From UBA3006 sp031401235 (GTDB lineage: Bacteria; Actinomycetota; Acidimicrobiia; Acidimicrobiales; Ilumatobacteraceae), in contig JANNRJ010000003.1 in assembly GCA_031401235.1 (NCBI GenBank), positions 62,001-126,000 on the forward strand: DNA of 64,000 nucleotides. Reading direction: 5' to 3'. Position 1 is the first letter of the stretch, and each line of letters opens with the position of its first letter. The notes under the pieces were generated by a model, which did not search any database, had not been told where the DNA came from, and worked only from the letters and a program-made list of their open reading frames with translations. Of this stretch, positions 49,091-58,602 are shown in pieces. The position numbers and the translations under genes are program-made.

Positions 49091-50689
49091 ATGGCTGAAA
49101 TAACACTCTCCGCAAGCGATATTGCAACTGCGATTACCAAAGGACTTGAGGGCTATAAGCCGTCCGTCGAAGCGCGAACCGTTGGTCGGGTCACCGAGGT
49201 TGGCGACGGTATTGCTCGTGTCAGTGGTTTGCCTGATTGCGCAGTTAACGAACTACTCGAGTTCGCCGACGGATCCGTTGGGTTGGCACTCAACTTGGAT
49301 GAAGATTCAATCGGCGCCGTGGTGCTCGGTGATTCGGATGGGATCGAAGAAGGTCAACCCGTCAAAGCCACCGGCAAAATTTTGTCAGTACCAGTTGGCG
49401 ATGCCATGTTGGGAAGGGTTGTCAATCCTCTTGGTGTTCCGATTGATGGCAAAGGCGACATAGTTGGCGCAATAACGCGACGTGTCGAAGTGCAGGCACC
49501 GGGAATTATGGGTCGCAAGCCAGTTCACGAGCCACTACAAACTGGAATCAAAGCAATTGATGCGATGACTCCGATCGGTCGTGGACAGCGCGAACTGATC
49601 ATTGGTGACCGCAAAACCGGAAAGACCACTATCACCATCGACACGATCATCAACCAGCGCGGTCTGGGTGTGAAGTGCATTTATGTTGCGATTGGACAAA
49701 AGGGATCGACCATTGCCCAGACGGTGGAGGTGTTGCGCCAGCACGGGGCGTTGGAATACACGGTGGTTGTCGCCGCACCGGCGTCAGAACCGGCACCGTT
49801 TAAATACTTGGCCCCCTATACCGGTTGTGCAATGGGTCAACACTGGATGGAAAACGGCGAACATGCCCTTGTGGTGTACGACGACTTGTCCAAGCAGGCA
49901 GAGGCTTACCGCCAAATGTCGCTGTTGCTTCGTCGACCGCCGGGTCGCGAGGCATACCCAGGTGACGTGTTTTATCTACATAGTCGATTGTTGGAGCGTG
50001 CAGCAAAGCTCAGCGATGCCAATGGCGCGGGTTCATTGACGGCATTGCCGGTAATCGAAACAAAAGCCGACGACGTTTCGGCATACATTCCGACCAACGT
50101 CATCTCCATCACCGATGGGCAGGTTTATCTGAAGGACAACTTGTTCAAATCCGGGGTGCGACCCGCCGTGGATGTGGGCATCTCGGTCTCGCGAGTGGGA
50201 GGAAATGCTCAAATCAAGGCGATGAAGAGTGTGTCGGGAACCTTGAAAATTGACTTGGCTCAATTTCGTGAACTTGAAGCATTTGCCACATTTGGTTCGG
50301 AGTTGGATCCCATTTCCAAGGCTCAATTGGAGCGTGGCTACCGACTTGTCGAATTGCTCAAACAGCCGTTGAACAGCCCGATGCCAGTGGAGGAACAAGT
50401 GGTATCAATTTTTACCGGGACGAAGGGCTATCTCGATGACATTGCGGTGAACAATGTGCGTCGTTTCGAAAATGAACTTCTGGATCACATGCGCACCCGT
50501 CATGGGGCGGTTCTCGCTGGAATTCGTCAGGATTCAAAGGCCGATGTGCCAAAAGACTTGGGCGACATCGTCACGGAATTTAAAAAGTCATTCGTTGCCA
50601 CGATCGCATTGACCGTGGCCGATCCAACGCATACCGACGCCGGCGAAGTTGGCGATGCGGCAAGCGCAAAGACCTTGGCGACGGAGTAA
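49091..50689 (+). CDS. atpA: F0F1 ATP synthase subunit alpha
   Basis: 532-residue non-catalytic nucleotide-binding F1 subunit. Walker A GDRKTGKTT at 172-180, 'HALVVYDDLSKQAEAYRQMSLLLRRPPGREAYPGDVFYLHSRLLERAAKL' and the C-terminal helical domain are intact. A slightly extended tail (TDAGEVGDAASAKTLATE) follows the usual end. GGGA before the ATG. Confidence 0.97.
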   Translation: MAEITLSASDIATAITKGLEGYKPSVEARTVGRVTEVGDGIARVSGLPDCAVNELLEFADGSVGLALNLDEDSIGAVVLGDSDGIEEGQPVKATGKILSVPVGDAMLGRVVNPLGVPIDGKGDIVGAITRRVEVQAPGIMGRKPVHEPLQTGIKAIDAMTPIGRGQRELIIGDRKTGKTTITIDTIINQRGLGVKCIYVAIGQKGSTIAQTVEVLRQHGALEYTVVVAAPASEPAPFKYLAPYTGCAMGQHWMENGEHALVVYDDLSKQAEAYRQMSLLLRRPPGREAYPGDVFYLHSRLLERAAKLSDANGAGSLTALPVIETKADDVSAYIPTNVISITDGQVYLKDNLFKSGVRPAVDVGISVSRVGGNAQIKAMKSVSGTLKIDLAQFRELEAFATFGSELDPISKAQLERGYRLVELLKQPLNSPMPVEEQVVSIFTGTKGYLDDIAVNNVRRFENELLDHMRTRHGAVLAGIRQDSKADVPKDLGDIVTEFKKSFVATIALTVADPTHTDAGEVGDAASAKTLATE

Positions 50690-50696
50690 GACTCTT

Positions 50697-51593
50697 ATGG
50701 CTGGCGGGCAAGAGCGTATTCTGCGCGGACGAATTCGGTCCGTGCAAGCAACCAAGAAAATCACTCGAGCGATGGAACTCATCGCTGCCTCGCGAATTGT
50801 CAAGGCACAGCAGCGAGTGATTGCCGCCGTGCCCTACAGTGAACGGATCACTGAAGTGGTCAAAGATTTGGCCGCCGGCGGAGCCGTAAGTTCCTCTGTA
50901 TTTCTCAAACCGCGTGAAAATATTCGTACCGCGTGTTACGTCGCTATTACCGCCGACCGGGGAATGTGCGGCGGTTACAACGCCGGAGTTATGCGGGCAA
51001 CCGAAGGTGAAATCAAAGCAGATGTTCTCGCCGGCAAGGATTACCTTGTGGTGCCAGTTGGCCGCAAGGCTGCATCGTTCTTTCGTTTTCGCGGATACAA
51101 ACTGACCCAGGGCTTTTCTGGGTTTTCTGATGCGCCTGGGTATGCCGATGCCAAACGAATTGGTGAATTCGTAACGGAAATGTTTCTTAGCGGAAAGGTC
51201 GATCGGGTCGAACTCGTATATACGAGGTTCGTTTCATCTGGAACTCAAGAGGTCGTCCGACGACCTCTTGTGCCGCTTGAATCGCAAGTCATCGAAGGTG
51301 GCGATGGCAGACCGGCCGCGTCCGCCGGCGGCTATGAATTTGAGCCAGAGCCGGAGGTCATTCTTGATTCGTTGTTACCGCGCTACGTGGAGGCTCGTGT
51401 CTATGCGGCGTTACTTAATGCCGCCGCCAGTGAACATGCCTTTCGTCAGCGCGCTATGAAGTCGGCCACCGATAATGCCGACGAAATCATTAAGAGCCTT
51501 TCACGAATCATGAATCGCGCCCGTCAAGATTCGATTACAACCGAAATCATGGAAATCGTTAGTGGAGCCGAAGCCCTCGGATCCCGTAAATAG
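50697..51593 (+). CDS. atpG: F0F1 ATP synthase subunit gamma
   Basis: 298-residue central rotor shaft. N-terminal helix 'RILRGRIRSVQATKKITRAMELIAASRIVKAQQRV', Rossmann part 'ITADRGMCGGYNAGVMR', and C-terminal helix 'RQRAMKSATDNADEIIKSLSRIMNRARQDSITTEIMEIVSGAEAL' are conserved. ATG 50697, 7 bases after atpA; the frame continues upstream into atpA but without support. Confidence 0.96.
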   Translation: MAGGQERILRGRIRSVQATKKITRAMELIAASRIVKAQQRVIAAVPYSERITEVVKDLAAGGAVSSSVFLKPRENIRTACYVAITADRGMCGGYNAGVMRATEGEIKADVLAGKDYLVVPVGRKAASFFRFRGYKLTQGFSGFSDAPGYADAKRIGEFVTEMFLSGKVDRVELVYTRFVSSGTQEVVRRPLVPLESQVIEGGDGRPAASAGGYEFEPEPEVILDSLLPRYVEARVYAALLNAAASEHAFRQRAMKSATDNADEIIKSLSRIMNRARQDSITTEIMEIVSGAEALGSRK

Positions 51594-51614
51594 TTCTAGA
51601 AACAGGAGAACAGC

Positions 51615-53063
51615 ATGAGCACAGCAGTAGTCACTCCAGCAACAGAGCGCAAAGATGGTCGAGTCGTGGCAATTGCCGGCCCTGTCATTGACGTTGAGTT
51701 TCCGCGCGGATCACTTCCTGAACTTAATCACGCACTTGAGTTCACTGTCACCGTCGATGGCAAACCTAATGTGATCTTGGCCGAAGTTGCCCAACAAATA
51801 GGTCAAAGCCGTGTGCGCGCAGTGTGCATGAAGCCAACTGATGGATTACGTCGCGGTACCCCAGTACGAGATACCGGTCGCGGGATCACTGTCCCGGTTG
51901 GCGATATAACTCTTGGACATGTGTGGAACGTGTGGGGCGACTGTTTGGATGGCGACAATGCCGACTTCAAAGATGCCGAGCGCTGGGAAATTCACCGACC
52001 GGCGCCAGCCTTTGACACCCTTGAGCCGTCGATTCGAATGTTTGAGACAGGAATCAAGGTCATTGACTTGCTCACGCCATATTTAGCGGGTGGGAAGATC
52101 GGATTGTTCGGAGGCGCAGGAGTGGGCAAGACCATTCTCATCACCGAGATGATTAATCGCGTGGCATCAAACCATGGCGGAGTGTCCGTGTTCGCCGGCG
52201 TGGGCGAACGTACTCGCGAAGGTACTGACTTACGGATTGAAATGGAAGAGTCAGGAGTGTTTGAGAAGGCCGCACTTGTGTTCGGTCAAATGGACGAACC
52301 ACCAGGCGTACGTTTGCGTGTCGCGTTATCCGCACTGACTATGGCCGAATATTTTCGCGATGTGAAGAACCAAGACGTGTTGTTGTTCGTTGACAATATT
52401 TTTCGTTTCGTTCAAGCCGGTTCCGAAGTATCCACTTTGCTTGGTCGCATGCCGTCAGCCGTGGGCTATCAGCCGACGCTGGCCGATGAAATGGGTCAAC
52501 TACAAGAACGCATCACATCGACTCGTGGTCGTTCGATCACATCGTTGCAGGCGGTGTATGTGCCAGCCGATGACTACACCGATCCGGCTCCGTTCACAAC
52601 GTTCACCTTCTTGGATGCGACGACTGAACTCTCCCGACAGATTGCCTCCCTGGGTATTTATCCAGCAGTCGATCCTCTGGCCTCAACGTCAACCATTCTT
52701 TCCCCCGAAGTGGTTGGCGAGCGTCATTACAATGTGGCCCGTCGCGTGCAGGAAATCCTTCAGCGTTACAAGGAGCTGCAAGACATCATCGCAATTTTGG
52801 GACTTGATGAGCTCTCCGAAGAGGATCGACTTACCGTTTCTCGGGCCCGAAAGGTACAAAAATTCTTGTCTCAACCACTATTCGTCGCCGAAGTCTTCAC
52901 CGGCGTCAAAGGCGAATATGTAAAGACCGCCGAGTCGGTGGACAGCTTTGAGGCAATTATCAAGGGAGACCTTGACGATATTCCCGAGCAGGCATTCTTG
53001 AACGTGGGCGGAGTCGAACAGGTATTAGCCAAGTCCAAGGCACTGCAGGAATCAGCGTCGTAA
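51615..53063 (+). CDS. atpD: F0F1 ATP synthase subunit beta
   Basis: 482-residue catalytic F1 subunit. Walker A GGAGVGKT at 166-173, catalytic 'GVGERTREGTDL' with the essential Glu, 'VLLFVDNIFRFVQAGSEVSTLLGRMPSAVGYQPTLA' and the DELSEED-type 'LDELSEEDRLTV'. AGGAG precedes the ATG. Confidence 0.98.
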   Translation: MSTAVVTPATERKDGRVVAIAGPVIDVEFPRGSLPELNHALEFTVTVDGKPNVILAEVAQQIGQSRVRAVCMKPTDGLRRGTPVRDTGRGITVPVGDITLGHVWNVWGDCLDGDNADFKDAERWEIHRPAPAFDTLEPSIRMFETGIKVIDLLTPYLAGGKIGLFGGAGVGKTILITEMINRVASNHGGVSVFAGVGERTREGTDLRIEMEESGVFEKAALVFGQMDEPPGVRLRVALSALTMAEYFRDVKNQDVLLFVDNIFRFVQAGSEVSTLLGRMPSAVGYQPTLADEMGQLQERITSTRGRSITSLQAVYVPADDYTDPAPFTTFTFLDATTELSRQIASLGIYPAVDPLASTSTILSPEVVGERHYNVARRVQEILQRYKELQDIIAILGLDELSEEDRLTVSRARKVQKFLSQPLFVAEVFTGVKGEYVKTAESVDSFEAIIKGDLDDIPEQAFLNVGGVEQVLAKSKALQESAS

Positions 53064-53491
53064 TGGCTGAGTCGGGCGCATTTCGCGTTGAAGTTGTATC
53101 GCCTGAGCGTGTGCTGTATTCGGGTGAGGCGCGTCAAGTCATTACGCGCACCATTGATGGAGGAGAAATAGCGTTCTTGCCCGGGCACGCCTCGTTTTTG
53201 GGCGCGTTGGTAGAAAACCACACTCGGATTTACCTTGTCGACGGCACCGTGCAGGATCTTGCGGTGCACGGTGGATTCGTGGAAGTGGCACCGGATCATG
53301 TGACGATCTTGTCGGATTCGGCCGAATTATCGGGTGACATCGACATTGAACGCGCCCGGCGAGCACAACTTCGCGCGGAAGAAGAAATGCGCAGTGAACA
53401 CGATGCAACTGTTGAATCTGCGCTCAGACGCGCCCATGCGCGACTCGCTGCAGCTGGTGGACTCACGGAAAGTCGCAGTTCGGCGCACTAA
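53063..53491 (+). CDS. atpC: F0F1 ATP synthase subunit epsilon
   Basis: 142-residue F1 subunit that couples gamma to the c-ring and regulates ATP hydrolysis. The N-terminal beta-sandwich is clear ('EVVSPERVLYSGEARQVITRTIDGGEIAFLPGHASFLGALVEN'; 'LAVHGGFVEVAPDHVTILSDSAE'), followed by the two-helix C-terminal domain. The ATG shares a base with the atpD stop (TAATG). Confidence 0.95.
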   Translation: MAESGAFRVEVVSPERVLYSGEARQVITRTIDGGEIAFLPGHASFLGALVENHTRIYLVDGTVQDLAVHGGFVEVAPDHVTILSDSAELSGDIDIERARRAQLRAEEEMRSEHDATVESALRRAHARLAAAGGLTESRSSAH

Positions 53492-53501
53492 GCATGTTGC
53501 G

Positions 53502-54290
53502 GTGAATGAAATATATCCGTTCACATGCGCGTTAATAACGGGCGCTTCAAGTGGTATCGGCGAAGAATTCGCGAATTTGCTTGGCGAGGCTCACATTCCG
53601 ATGATTGTGGTTGCTCGACGTAGCGACCGACTCGTGGCGCTGGCGGCCAAGTATCCCAATGTTGAAGTACTTACTGCCGATCTCTCCACCGATGTGGGAG
53701 TCGGATTAGTGGAACTCCGAATTTCGGACAGATCGAAAACACCTGTTGATCTCGTCGTGAACAATGCCGGGTTCGGAAGTTCGGGACTTGTCTACGAACT
53801 GGATATTGAGCGGCTGAGTAATGAGATTCGTCTCAATGTGTTGGCTCTGACACGAATCTCGCATGTCGCCATTCGCGTCATGTTGACACGGGGCCGTGGA
53901 TATCTACTCAATGTTTCGAGTGTGGCAAGTTTTCAGCCAAACCCGGGCTTGGCCGTGTATGCAGCCACAAAGGCCTATGTCACAAGTTTCACCGAAGCGT
54001 TGCACGAAGAACTGCGTGGTACCGGAGTTCGCGTTACAGCTTTGTGCCCAGGACTTACCCACACCGAGTTTCAACGAGTGTCAAATACGTCCGGACTTGA
54101 ATCAACGTTTCCTGAATTTGCATGGCTTAAATCCCGAGATGTGGCTGAAGCCGGTTTGGATGCCGTGGCTAGAGGTGACGCACTTGACATACCCGGTGCG
54201 ATATACAAGGGACTCAGCGCAATGTCATCGGTCATGCCACGCGGAGTCTCTCGGCGACTAAGCGGTTTACTTGCTCATATGCGCAAATGA
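53502..54290 (+). CDS. short-chain dehydrogenase/reductase
   Basis: 262-residue SDR-family oxidoreductase. The cofactor site TGASSGIG follows the first strand, 'VVNNAGFGSSG' marks the adenine pocket, the catalytic Ser lies in 'YLLNVSSVASFQ' and Tyr-Lys in 'YAATKAYV'. The substrate is unknown. The GTG at 53502, 10 bases after atpC, gives the normal N-terminus; the open frame upstream overlaps atpC and is not used. It overlaps the next permease gene by 4 bases, so it may be cotranscribed with atpC. Confidence 0.9.
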   Translation: MNEIYPFTCALITGASSGIGEEFANLLGEAHIPMIVVARRSDRLVALAAKYPNVEVLTADLSTDVGVGLVELRISDRSKTPVDLVVNNAGFGSSGLVYELDIERLSNEIRLNVLALTRISHVAIRVMLTRGRGYLLNVSSVASFQPNPGLAVYAATKAYVTSFTEALHEELRGTGVRVTALCPGLTHTEFQRVSNTSGLESTFPEFAWLKSRDVAEAGLDAVARGDALDIPGAIYKGLSAMSSVMPRGVSRRLSGLLAHMRK

Positions 54291-55060
54291 ATAAGCCGAC
54301 CCGACATGTTTGGATGCTGGTGTTTGTCGGTCTGGTGGCGGGGTTTCTTTCCGGAATATTTGGTGTTGGCGGCGGAATTCTCGTCGTACCCGGTCTAACA
54401 ATTTTTGTTCGAATGGATCAGCGTTTGGCTCACGGTACGTCGTTAGCGGCGATCCTGCCGATCTCGCTGGCAAGTTTGATTACCTATTGGGGTCATCAAC
54501 ACGTGGACTGGCCAGTGGCGTTTTGGCTCTCTTGCGGGGCAATTGTTGGATCAATTGTGGGAACTCATTTACTTGCCGTGACTTCGAAGCGTGCATTAGG
54601 ACTTATTTTCGCCTCGGTGCTCATCGTTTCCGCAATTCGACTCTTCATTGCCACCCAAGGCGATGGTCGCGACCAATTGCATTTGTCAATTGTTCTTTCT
54701 CTCATCGCAATTGGCTTTGCTGCCGGAGCGCTAGCCGGATTATTGGGTGTGGGCGGAGGAATTGTATTGGTGCCGGCGATGATTGTGATATTTGGAATCT
54801 CCTCAGTGATCGCTAAAGGAACTTCAATTGCCGTCATCGTGCCAACAGCAATCATGGGCACAATCAGAAACCGGTCGGCGAAAAATGTTGATTTGACAGC
54901 CGCAATGATTATCGGTTGTTCGGGAATTGTTTCGGCAATCGCGGGAGGATTTGTGTCCGCGTTACTCACCGACACCACATCAAACGTATTGTTCGCGATT
55001 CTGCTCGTTGCAGTCGCAATTCGGATCTTCTTCCAGCAGTTGCGTGCGTCTGCTTTCTAA
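54287..55060 (+). CDS. TauE/SafE family sulfite/organosulfonate exporter
   Basis: 257-residue membrane protein with seven to eight helices and the two-fold repeat of the TauE/SafE family: 'LVAGFLSGIFGVGGGILVVPGL' and 'FAAGALAGLLGVGGGIVLVPAMIVIF', each followed by a 'GTSLA/GTSIA' segment. Members move sulfite, sulfoacetate or related anions; the substrate here is not known. Its TAA overlaps the stop of the convergent phosphatase gene by 4 bases. Confidence 0.9.
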   Translation: MNKPTRHVWMLVFVGLVAGFLSGIFGVGGGILVVPGLTIFVRMDQRLAHGTSLAAILPISLASLITYWGHQHVDWPVAFWLSCGAIVGSIVGTHLLAVTSKRALGLIFASVLIVSAIRLFIATQGDGRDQLHLSIVLSLIAIGFAAGALAGLLGVGGGIVLVPAMIVIFGISSVIAKGTSIAVIVPTAIMGTIRNRSAKNVDLTAAMIIGCSGIVSAIAGGFVSALLTDTTSNVLFAILLVAVAIRIFFQQLRASAF

Positions 55061-55830
55061 TTGAGTCGCGCTATCACCTCATCATGAAGATGCCCGTTTG
55101 AAGTAATCAAACTGTTGGCTCGCCAATTGCTGTTTCCATGTCGATCGGTAATGCAACCTCCGGCTTCCTGAACAATTGGGTACAGTGCCGCCGTGTCATA
55201 CGGTTGCAAACCGATCGCGTCGACGGCGAGATCAATTGCTCCTTGGGCAACAAGCATGTGCTGCCAAAAGTCGCCAAAGCCACGGGTGCGTTGGGCATCG
55301 GCCTGCAATTGCTCTAGAGCCGACAGGCGACCGACATTTCTCCAGCCGATGTTTGGAGTGAGGCTCAGATGTGCGTCACTAATCGTTGATATGGCACTTA
55401 CCTGAATCGGCGACCCATTGCAGAAAGCACCGGTCCCCGTCGTAGCCCACCAGCGAAAACCAAGGGCTGGCGCAGAGACCACTCCCAACACTGGAACTTC
55501 GTTGTGAACGAGTGCAATAAGCGATCCCCACACTGGTATACCACGAACAAAATTGGTGGTTCCGTCAATTGGGTCGATGACCCACTGAAAATCAGCGTCA
55601 ACAGAACCGCTCATTCCGTGTTCCTCACCGTAGATACCGTGAGTTGGACGTTCGCTACTCAGTAAGTCGGATATCGCACGTTCTGTGGCGCGGTCAATTT
55701 CGGTGACTTCGCTGTTGTCGGCTTTGCGCTCAACTGAGAAATTCTGCGAGCGGTATCCAGGCAAACTCACGGCATCGGCCGCATCGGCCAATTGCATGGC
55801 GAGGACTAGCTCATTGACAAGTGAACTCAT
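55057..55830 (-). CDS. inositol monophosphatase family phosphatase (HisN-like)
   Basis: 257-residue Mg2+-dependent phosphatase. Metal-binding motifs are 'IYGEEHG', 'WVIDPIDGTTNFVRG', and the third site, usually WD, reads 'LQPYDTAALYPIVQEAGG' (Tyr-Asp). In Actinobacteria the closest function is histidinol-phosphate phosphatase (HisN); inositol monophosphatase or another sugar phosphatase is possible. It is 5 bases downstream of dxs and likely in its operon. Confidence 0.85.
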   Translation of the reverse strand: MSSLVNELVLAMQLADAADAVSLPGYRSQNFSVERKADNSEVTEIDRATERAISDLLSSERPTHGIYGEEHGMSGSVDADFQWVIDPIDGTTNFVRGIPVWGSLIALVHNEVPVLGVVSAPALGFRWWATTGTGAFCNGSPIQVSAISTISDAHLSLTPNIGWRNVGRLSALEQLQADAQRTRGFGDFWQHMLVAQGAIDLAVDAIGLQPYDTAALYPIVQEAGGCITDRHGNSNWRANSLITSNGHLHDEVIARLN

Positions 55831-55835
55831 GTCAA

Positions 55836-57797
55836 TTAACGAAGACGTTGGCGAAGGACAGTATCAGTGATGCCTTGTGCATCGAGGCCAAGTTGGGCGA
55901 GAATCTGGTCGGGCTTTGCATGAGGAATGAATCGAGTGGGGATACCGAGAATCTCGATGTGCGGAGATGCGGTGCCGATTGCCGAAGATTCGTTAGTGAT
56001 TGCATCGGCAATCATCATTCCAATCCCGCCATCACGAATACCGTCTTCTATGGTGATCACTAACCGGTGTTCCCCGGCATCATGAATCATTTCGGCATCT
56101 AGTGGAACGCACGATCGAACGTCCCAAAGTGAAACTTTAATATTTTTATCGGCCAGCAATTCAGCAGCTTTCTCGGCGTTACCAACGAGTTTGCCAATAG
56201 CCAAAATACATATTTCATTTGTCGGATCGACTCGGAGTTTGTGCGCCTTTACACCTGAGCCGACAGCGTCGTCGGCAACGTTTCGGGCCAAACCTCTTGG
56301 ATAGCGGATGGCTACCGGACCGCTGTCGGCCAACCCAATTGAATCGGCAAGCATTTGTTGTAGTTCCTGCGCACTCGATGGTGCCAGGACTCTCATTCCG
56401 GGCACTTTAGAAAGCAGCGCCATATCAAAAATGCCATGGTGGCTCGGTCCATCATCGCCAGTTATCCCGGCTCGATCGAGGCAGAACACCACCGGCAGGC
56501 GGTGAAGGGCCACATCAAATACAACTTGATCCCATGCTCGATTGAGAAATGTCGAGTACAACGCGACGACCGGTCGAAGTCCACCCATGGCCATTCCCGC
56601 CGCAGCAGTAACCGCGTGCTGTTCAGCAATTCCGACATCAAAAAAGCGATCAGGGAAGTGTTCTTGAAACGGTAGAAGTCCAGTCGGTCCAGGCATTGCC
56701 GCGGTAATTGCCACGATGCGTAAATCGAGTTCGGCAACTTTGATAATCCCTTCGGCAAACGCCTGGGTATAACCCGTAGGTATCGACTTCGGTGGTCCTT
56801 TCAGCGGATCGAATACCGGTGCATCATGCAGATTCTTTTCGTCATCGTCCTCCGCTGGCGGGTAGCCACGGCCCTTTTGAGTAATTACATGAATGACAAT
56901 CGGACCCTCCGAAACACGTTCCTCGGCGGCGGAAAACGCATGTTCGAGGGCTTCCAGATCATGGCCATCAATCGGTCCGACATAACGAACTCCTAGTGCT
57001 TCGAAGAAAGCCGGAGGTTGGAGAAATTCGCGCACCCCAGCCTTGAACGCTTCCAAACCGCGCTCAGCCTGCGGTCCAACAAGCGGTAAATCGCGTAGAA
57101 ATCGCTCGAGTTTGCGTTGACGCCGAACGTATACCGGATTCAGACGAATATTCGTGAGTTTGTTGGCTAGAGACTGGGTCACTCGATCAATTGGTCCGGT
57201 GACGTCGCTCGACTTTTCGGAAGTGGTGGGGGCTTGGGTCAGATTCGAAATGGTTGGGGCATAACTGCGCCCGTTGTCATTGAGCACAATGATCACGCGC
57301 TTCTTGGCGTGGCCCAGGTTATTCAACGCTTCGTAGGCCATACCACCTGTCATTGCACCATCACCAATCACCGCAACGACATGGCGTCGACCCGGTGTGA
57401 GTCCCGAGTCGCGGGCAACCGCCAATCCGTAGGCGTAACTCAAGGATGTTGAGGCATGACTATTTTCGACGAAATCATGGATACTTTCTTCGCGGCTTGG
57501 GTACCCCGACAGACCGTTGGCTTGACGGAGTTGATTGAATCCAGGGCGACGACCAGTAACAATTTTGTGAATGTAGGCCTGGTGTCCGGTGTCCCAAATG
57601 ATTGCGTCGCGCGGTGAGTCAAATACTCGATGCAACGCCAGAGTAAGTTCGACCGCGCCGAGATTTGAACCCAAGTGACCTGCATTTACGGCCACGGATT
57701 CGACGACAAAATCTCGTATTTCGCCGGCAAGTTCCTCCAATTGGGGAATGCTCAACGACCGTAAATCGCTGGGTTGACGGATATCGGCGAGTGCCAT
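55836..57797 (-). CDS. dxs: 1-deoxy-D-xylulose-5-phosphate synthase
   Basis: 653-residue thiamine diphosphate enzyme that begins the MEP isoprenoid pathway from pyruvate and glyceraldehyde 3-phosphate. 'GHLGSNLGAVELTLALHRVF', the ThDP motif 'AVIGDGAMTGGMAYEALNNLG' and 'ILNDNGRSYAPTI', 'YVGPIDGHDLEALEHA', 'DVGIAEQHAVTAAAGMAMGG' and 'DRAGITGDDGPSHHG' are conserved. ATG 57797 fits the family N-terminus ('IRQPSDLRSLSIPQLEELAGEIR'); a longer frame from 57857 adds an unsupported 20 residues. Confidence 0.96.
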   Translation of the reverse strand: MALADIRQPSDLRSLSIPQLEELAGEIRDFVVESVAVNAGHLGSNLGAVELTLALHRVFDSPRDAIIWDTGHQAYIHKIVTGRRPGFNQLRQANGLSGYPSREESIHDFVENSHASTSLSYAYGLAVARDSGLTPGRRHVVAVIGDGAMTGGMAYEALNNLGHAKKRVIIVLNDNGRSYAPTISNLTQAPTTSEKSSDVTGPIDRVTQSLANKLTNIRLNPVYVRRQRKLERFLRDLPLVGPQAERGLEAFKAGVREFLQPPAFFEALGVRYVGPIDGHDLEALEHAFSAAEERVSEGPIVIHVITQKGRGYPPAEDDDEKNLHDAPVFDPLKGPPKSIPTGYTQAFAEGIIKVAELDLRIVAITAAMPGPTGLLPFQEHFPDRFFDVGIAEQHAVTAAAGMAMGGLRPVVALYSTFLNRAWDQVVFDVALHRLPVVFCLDRAGITGDDGPSHHGIFDMALLSKVPGMRVLAPSSAQELQQMLADSIGLADSGPVAIRYPRGLARNVADDAVGSGVKAHKLRVDPTNEICILAIGKLVGNAEKAAELLADKNIKVSLWDVRSCVPLDAEMIHDAGEHRLVITIEDGIRDGGIGMMIADAITNESSAIGTASPHIEILGIPTRFIPHAKPDQILAQLGLDAQGITDTVLRQRLR

Positions 57798-57894
57798 AGC
57801 CCTTTCACGATACCCCCATTGTTGGCGATGACTTGTGGGTGTTGAGTTTCTTGGCATTGAGTAGTGTGAAGTAAATACGAATCCATTAGTAATC

Positions 57895-57899
57895 GGAGG
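57895..57899 (+). promoter_or_regulatory. strong ribosome binding site GGAGG
   Basis: GGAGG 5 bases before the GTG at 57905 fixes the start of the collagen-like gene. Among the strongest such sites in the window, where many genes have none. Confidence 0.7.
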
Positions 57900-57904
57900 T
57901 CACT

Positions 57905-58531
57905 GTGAGCGAATCAAGTCAAGAGATACGAAATTCCCGAGGAATGAGCAAGCGATTAACAATTGTGATTGTGGCAACAGCCTTGGGAGTCGGCAGTGTT
58001 GCCGCCGCTCGGGCCGAAACTTCTGGATCTGCGATTACCGTTTGCGCGCAAAAGGCATCCGGTCAGATGCGCTATTCCAAGAGTGGAACATGCAGACAAA
58101 CTGAAATCAAATTGCTTCTTGGAACGACCGGTGCCACCGGAGCGACTGGTGCGACTGGTGCGACTGGTGCGACTGGTGCCACTGGCGCAACTGGCACATC
58201 TGGATCGGTTTCGCCAGTAACTATCAATTCACAAACGGGATCGGGCTACACGCTGGTTCTCGCTGATGCCGGAAAGTTCATCACGGCATCGTCGACGACG
58301 GCAATTTCGATCACGATTCCAACGAATGCGTCGGTTGCATTTCCAATAGGAACAAAAATTGACCTTGGTCAAGTTGGTTCCAGCGGATTACATATCACGC
58401 CTAGTACTGGAGTTACCTTGAACGGGACGACGACTTTCAAAAGCTTTGATTCCGGTTCATTTCAACACGGCGTGTTATTGAAGACGGGCACAGATGCATG
58501 GGTGTTGTTATTGCCGGTGCCGATTCCGTAG
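57905..58531 (+). CDS. secreted protein with collagen-like Gly-Ala-Thr repeats
   Basis: 208-residue exported protein. A signal peptide (about residues 14-38, 'MSKRLTIVIVATALGVGSVAAARA') leads to a short domain with two cysteines (C48, C63). Eight G-x-T triplets follow (GTT then seven GAT, about 73-96), a collagen-like segment. The C-terminal beta-rich domain ('YTLVLADAGKFITASS...ISITIPTNASVAFPIGTKIDLGQVG...TDAWVLL') resembles the trimerising heads of phage tail-fibre and surface adhesin proteins. A role in surface display is inference. A strong terminator follows. Confidence 0.8.
   Translation: MSESSQEIRNSRGMSKRLTIVIVATALGVGSVAAARAETSGSAITVCAQKASGQMRYSKSGTCRQTEIKLLLGTTGATGATGATGATGATGATGATGTSGSVSPVTINSQTGSGYTLVLADAGKFITASSTTAISITIPTNASVAFPIGTKIDLGQVGSSGLHITPSTGVTLNGTTTFKSFDSGSFQHGVLLKTGTDAWVLLLPVPIP
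58130..58192 (+). repeat. 9-base tandem repeat encoding Gly-Ala-Thr
   Basis: Seven units of nine bases (GGTGCGACT and close variants) lie in frame; three consecutive units at 58148-58174 are identical. Slippage would change the length by whole triplets without breaking the frame. Confidence 0.9.
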
Positions 58532-58561
58532 CTTGATCTGGGCATTCGAAACTTAATTGAG

Positions 58562-58596
58562 ATGAGGGCGGTCGTGAGACCGCCCTCATTTTATTT
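58562..58596 (+). terminator. intrinsic terminator after the collagen-like gene
   Basis: A perfect 12-base-pair stem (ATGAGGGCGGTC / GACCGCCCTCAT) with loop GTGA is followed by TTTATTT. It separates two convergent genes. It is the only clear intrinsic terminator found in the window. Confidence 0.9.
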
Positions 58597-58602
58597 GTCG
58601 CG

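Noticed and set aside
53334..53501. Longer N-terminus for the SDR protein overlapping atpC
   Set aside because: It would overlap atpC by 158 bases. The SDR fold starts right after the GTG at 53502.
58130..58192. Possible short CRISPR-like array
   Set aside because: The units are 9 bases, in frame, without spacers, and encode Gly-Ala-Thr triplets. No cas genes are present.
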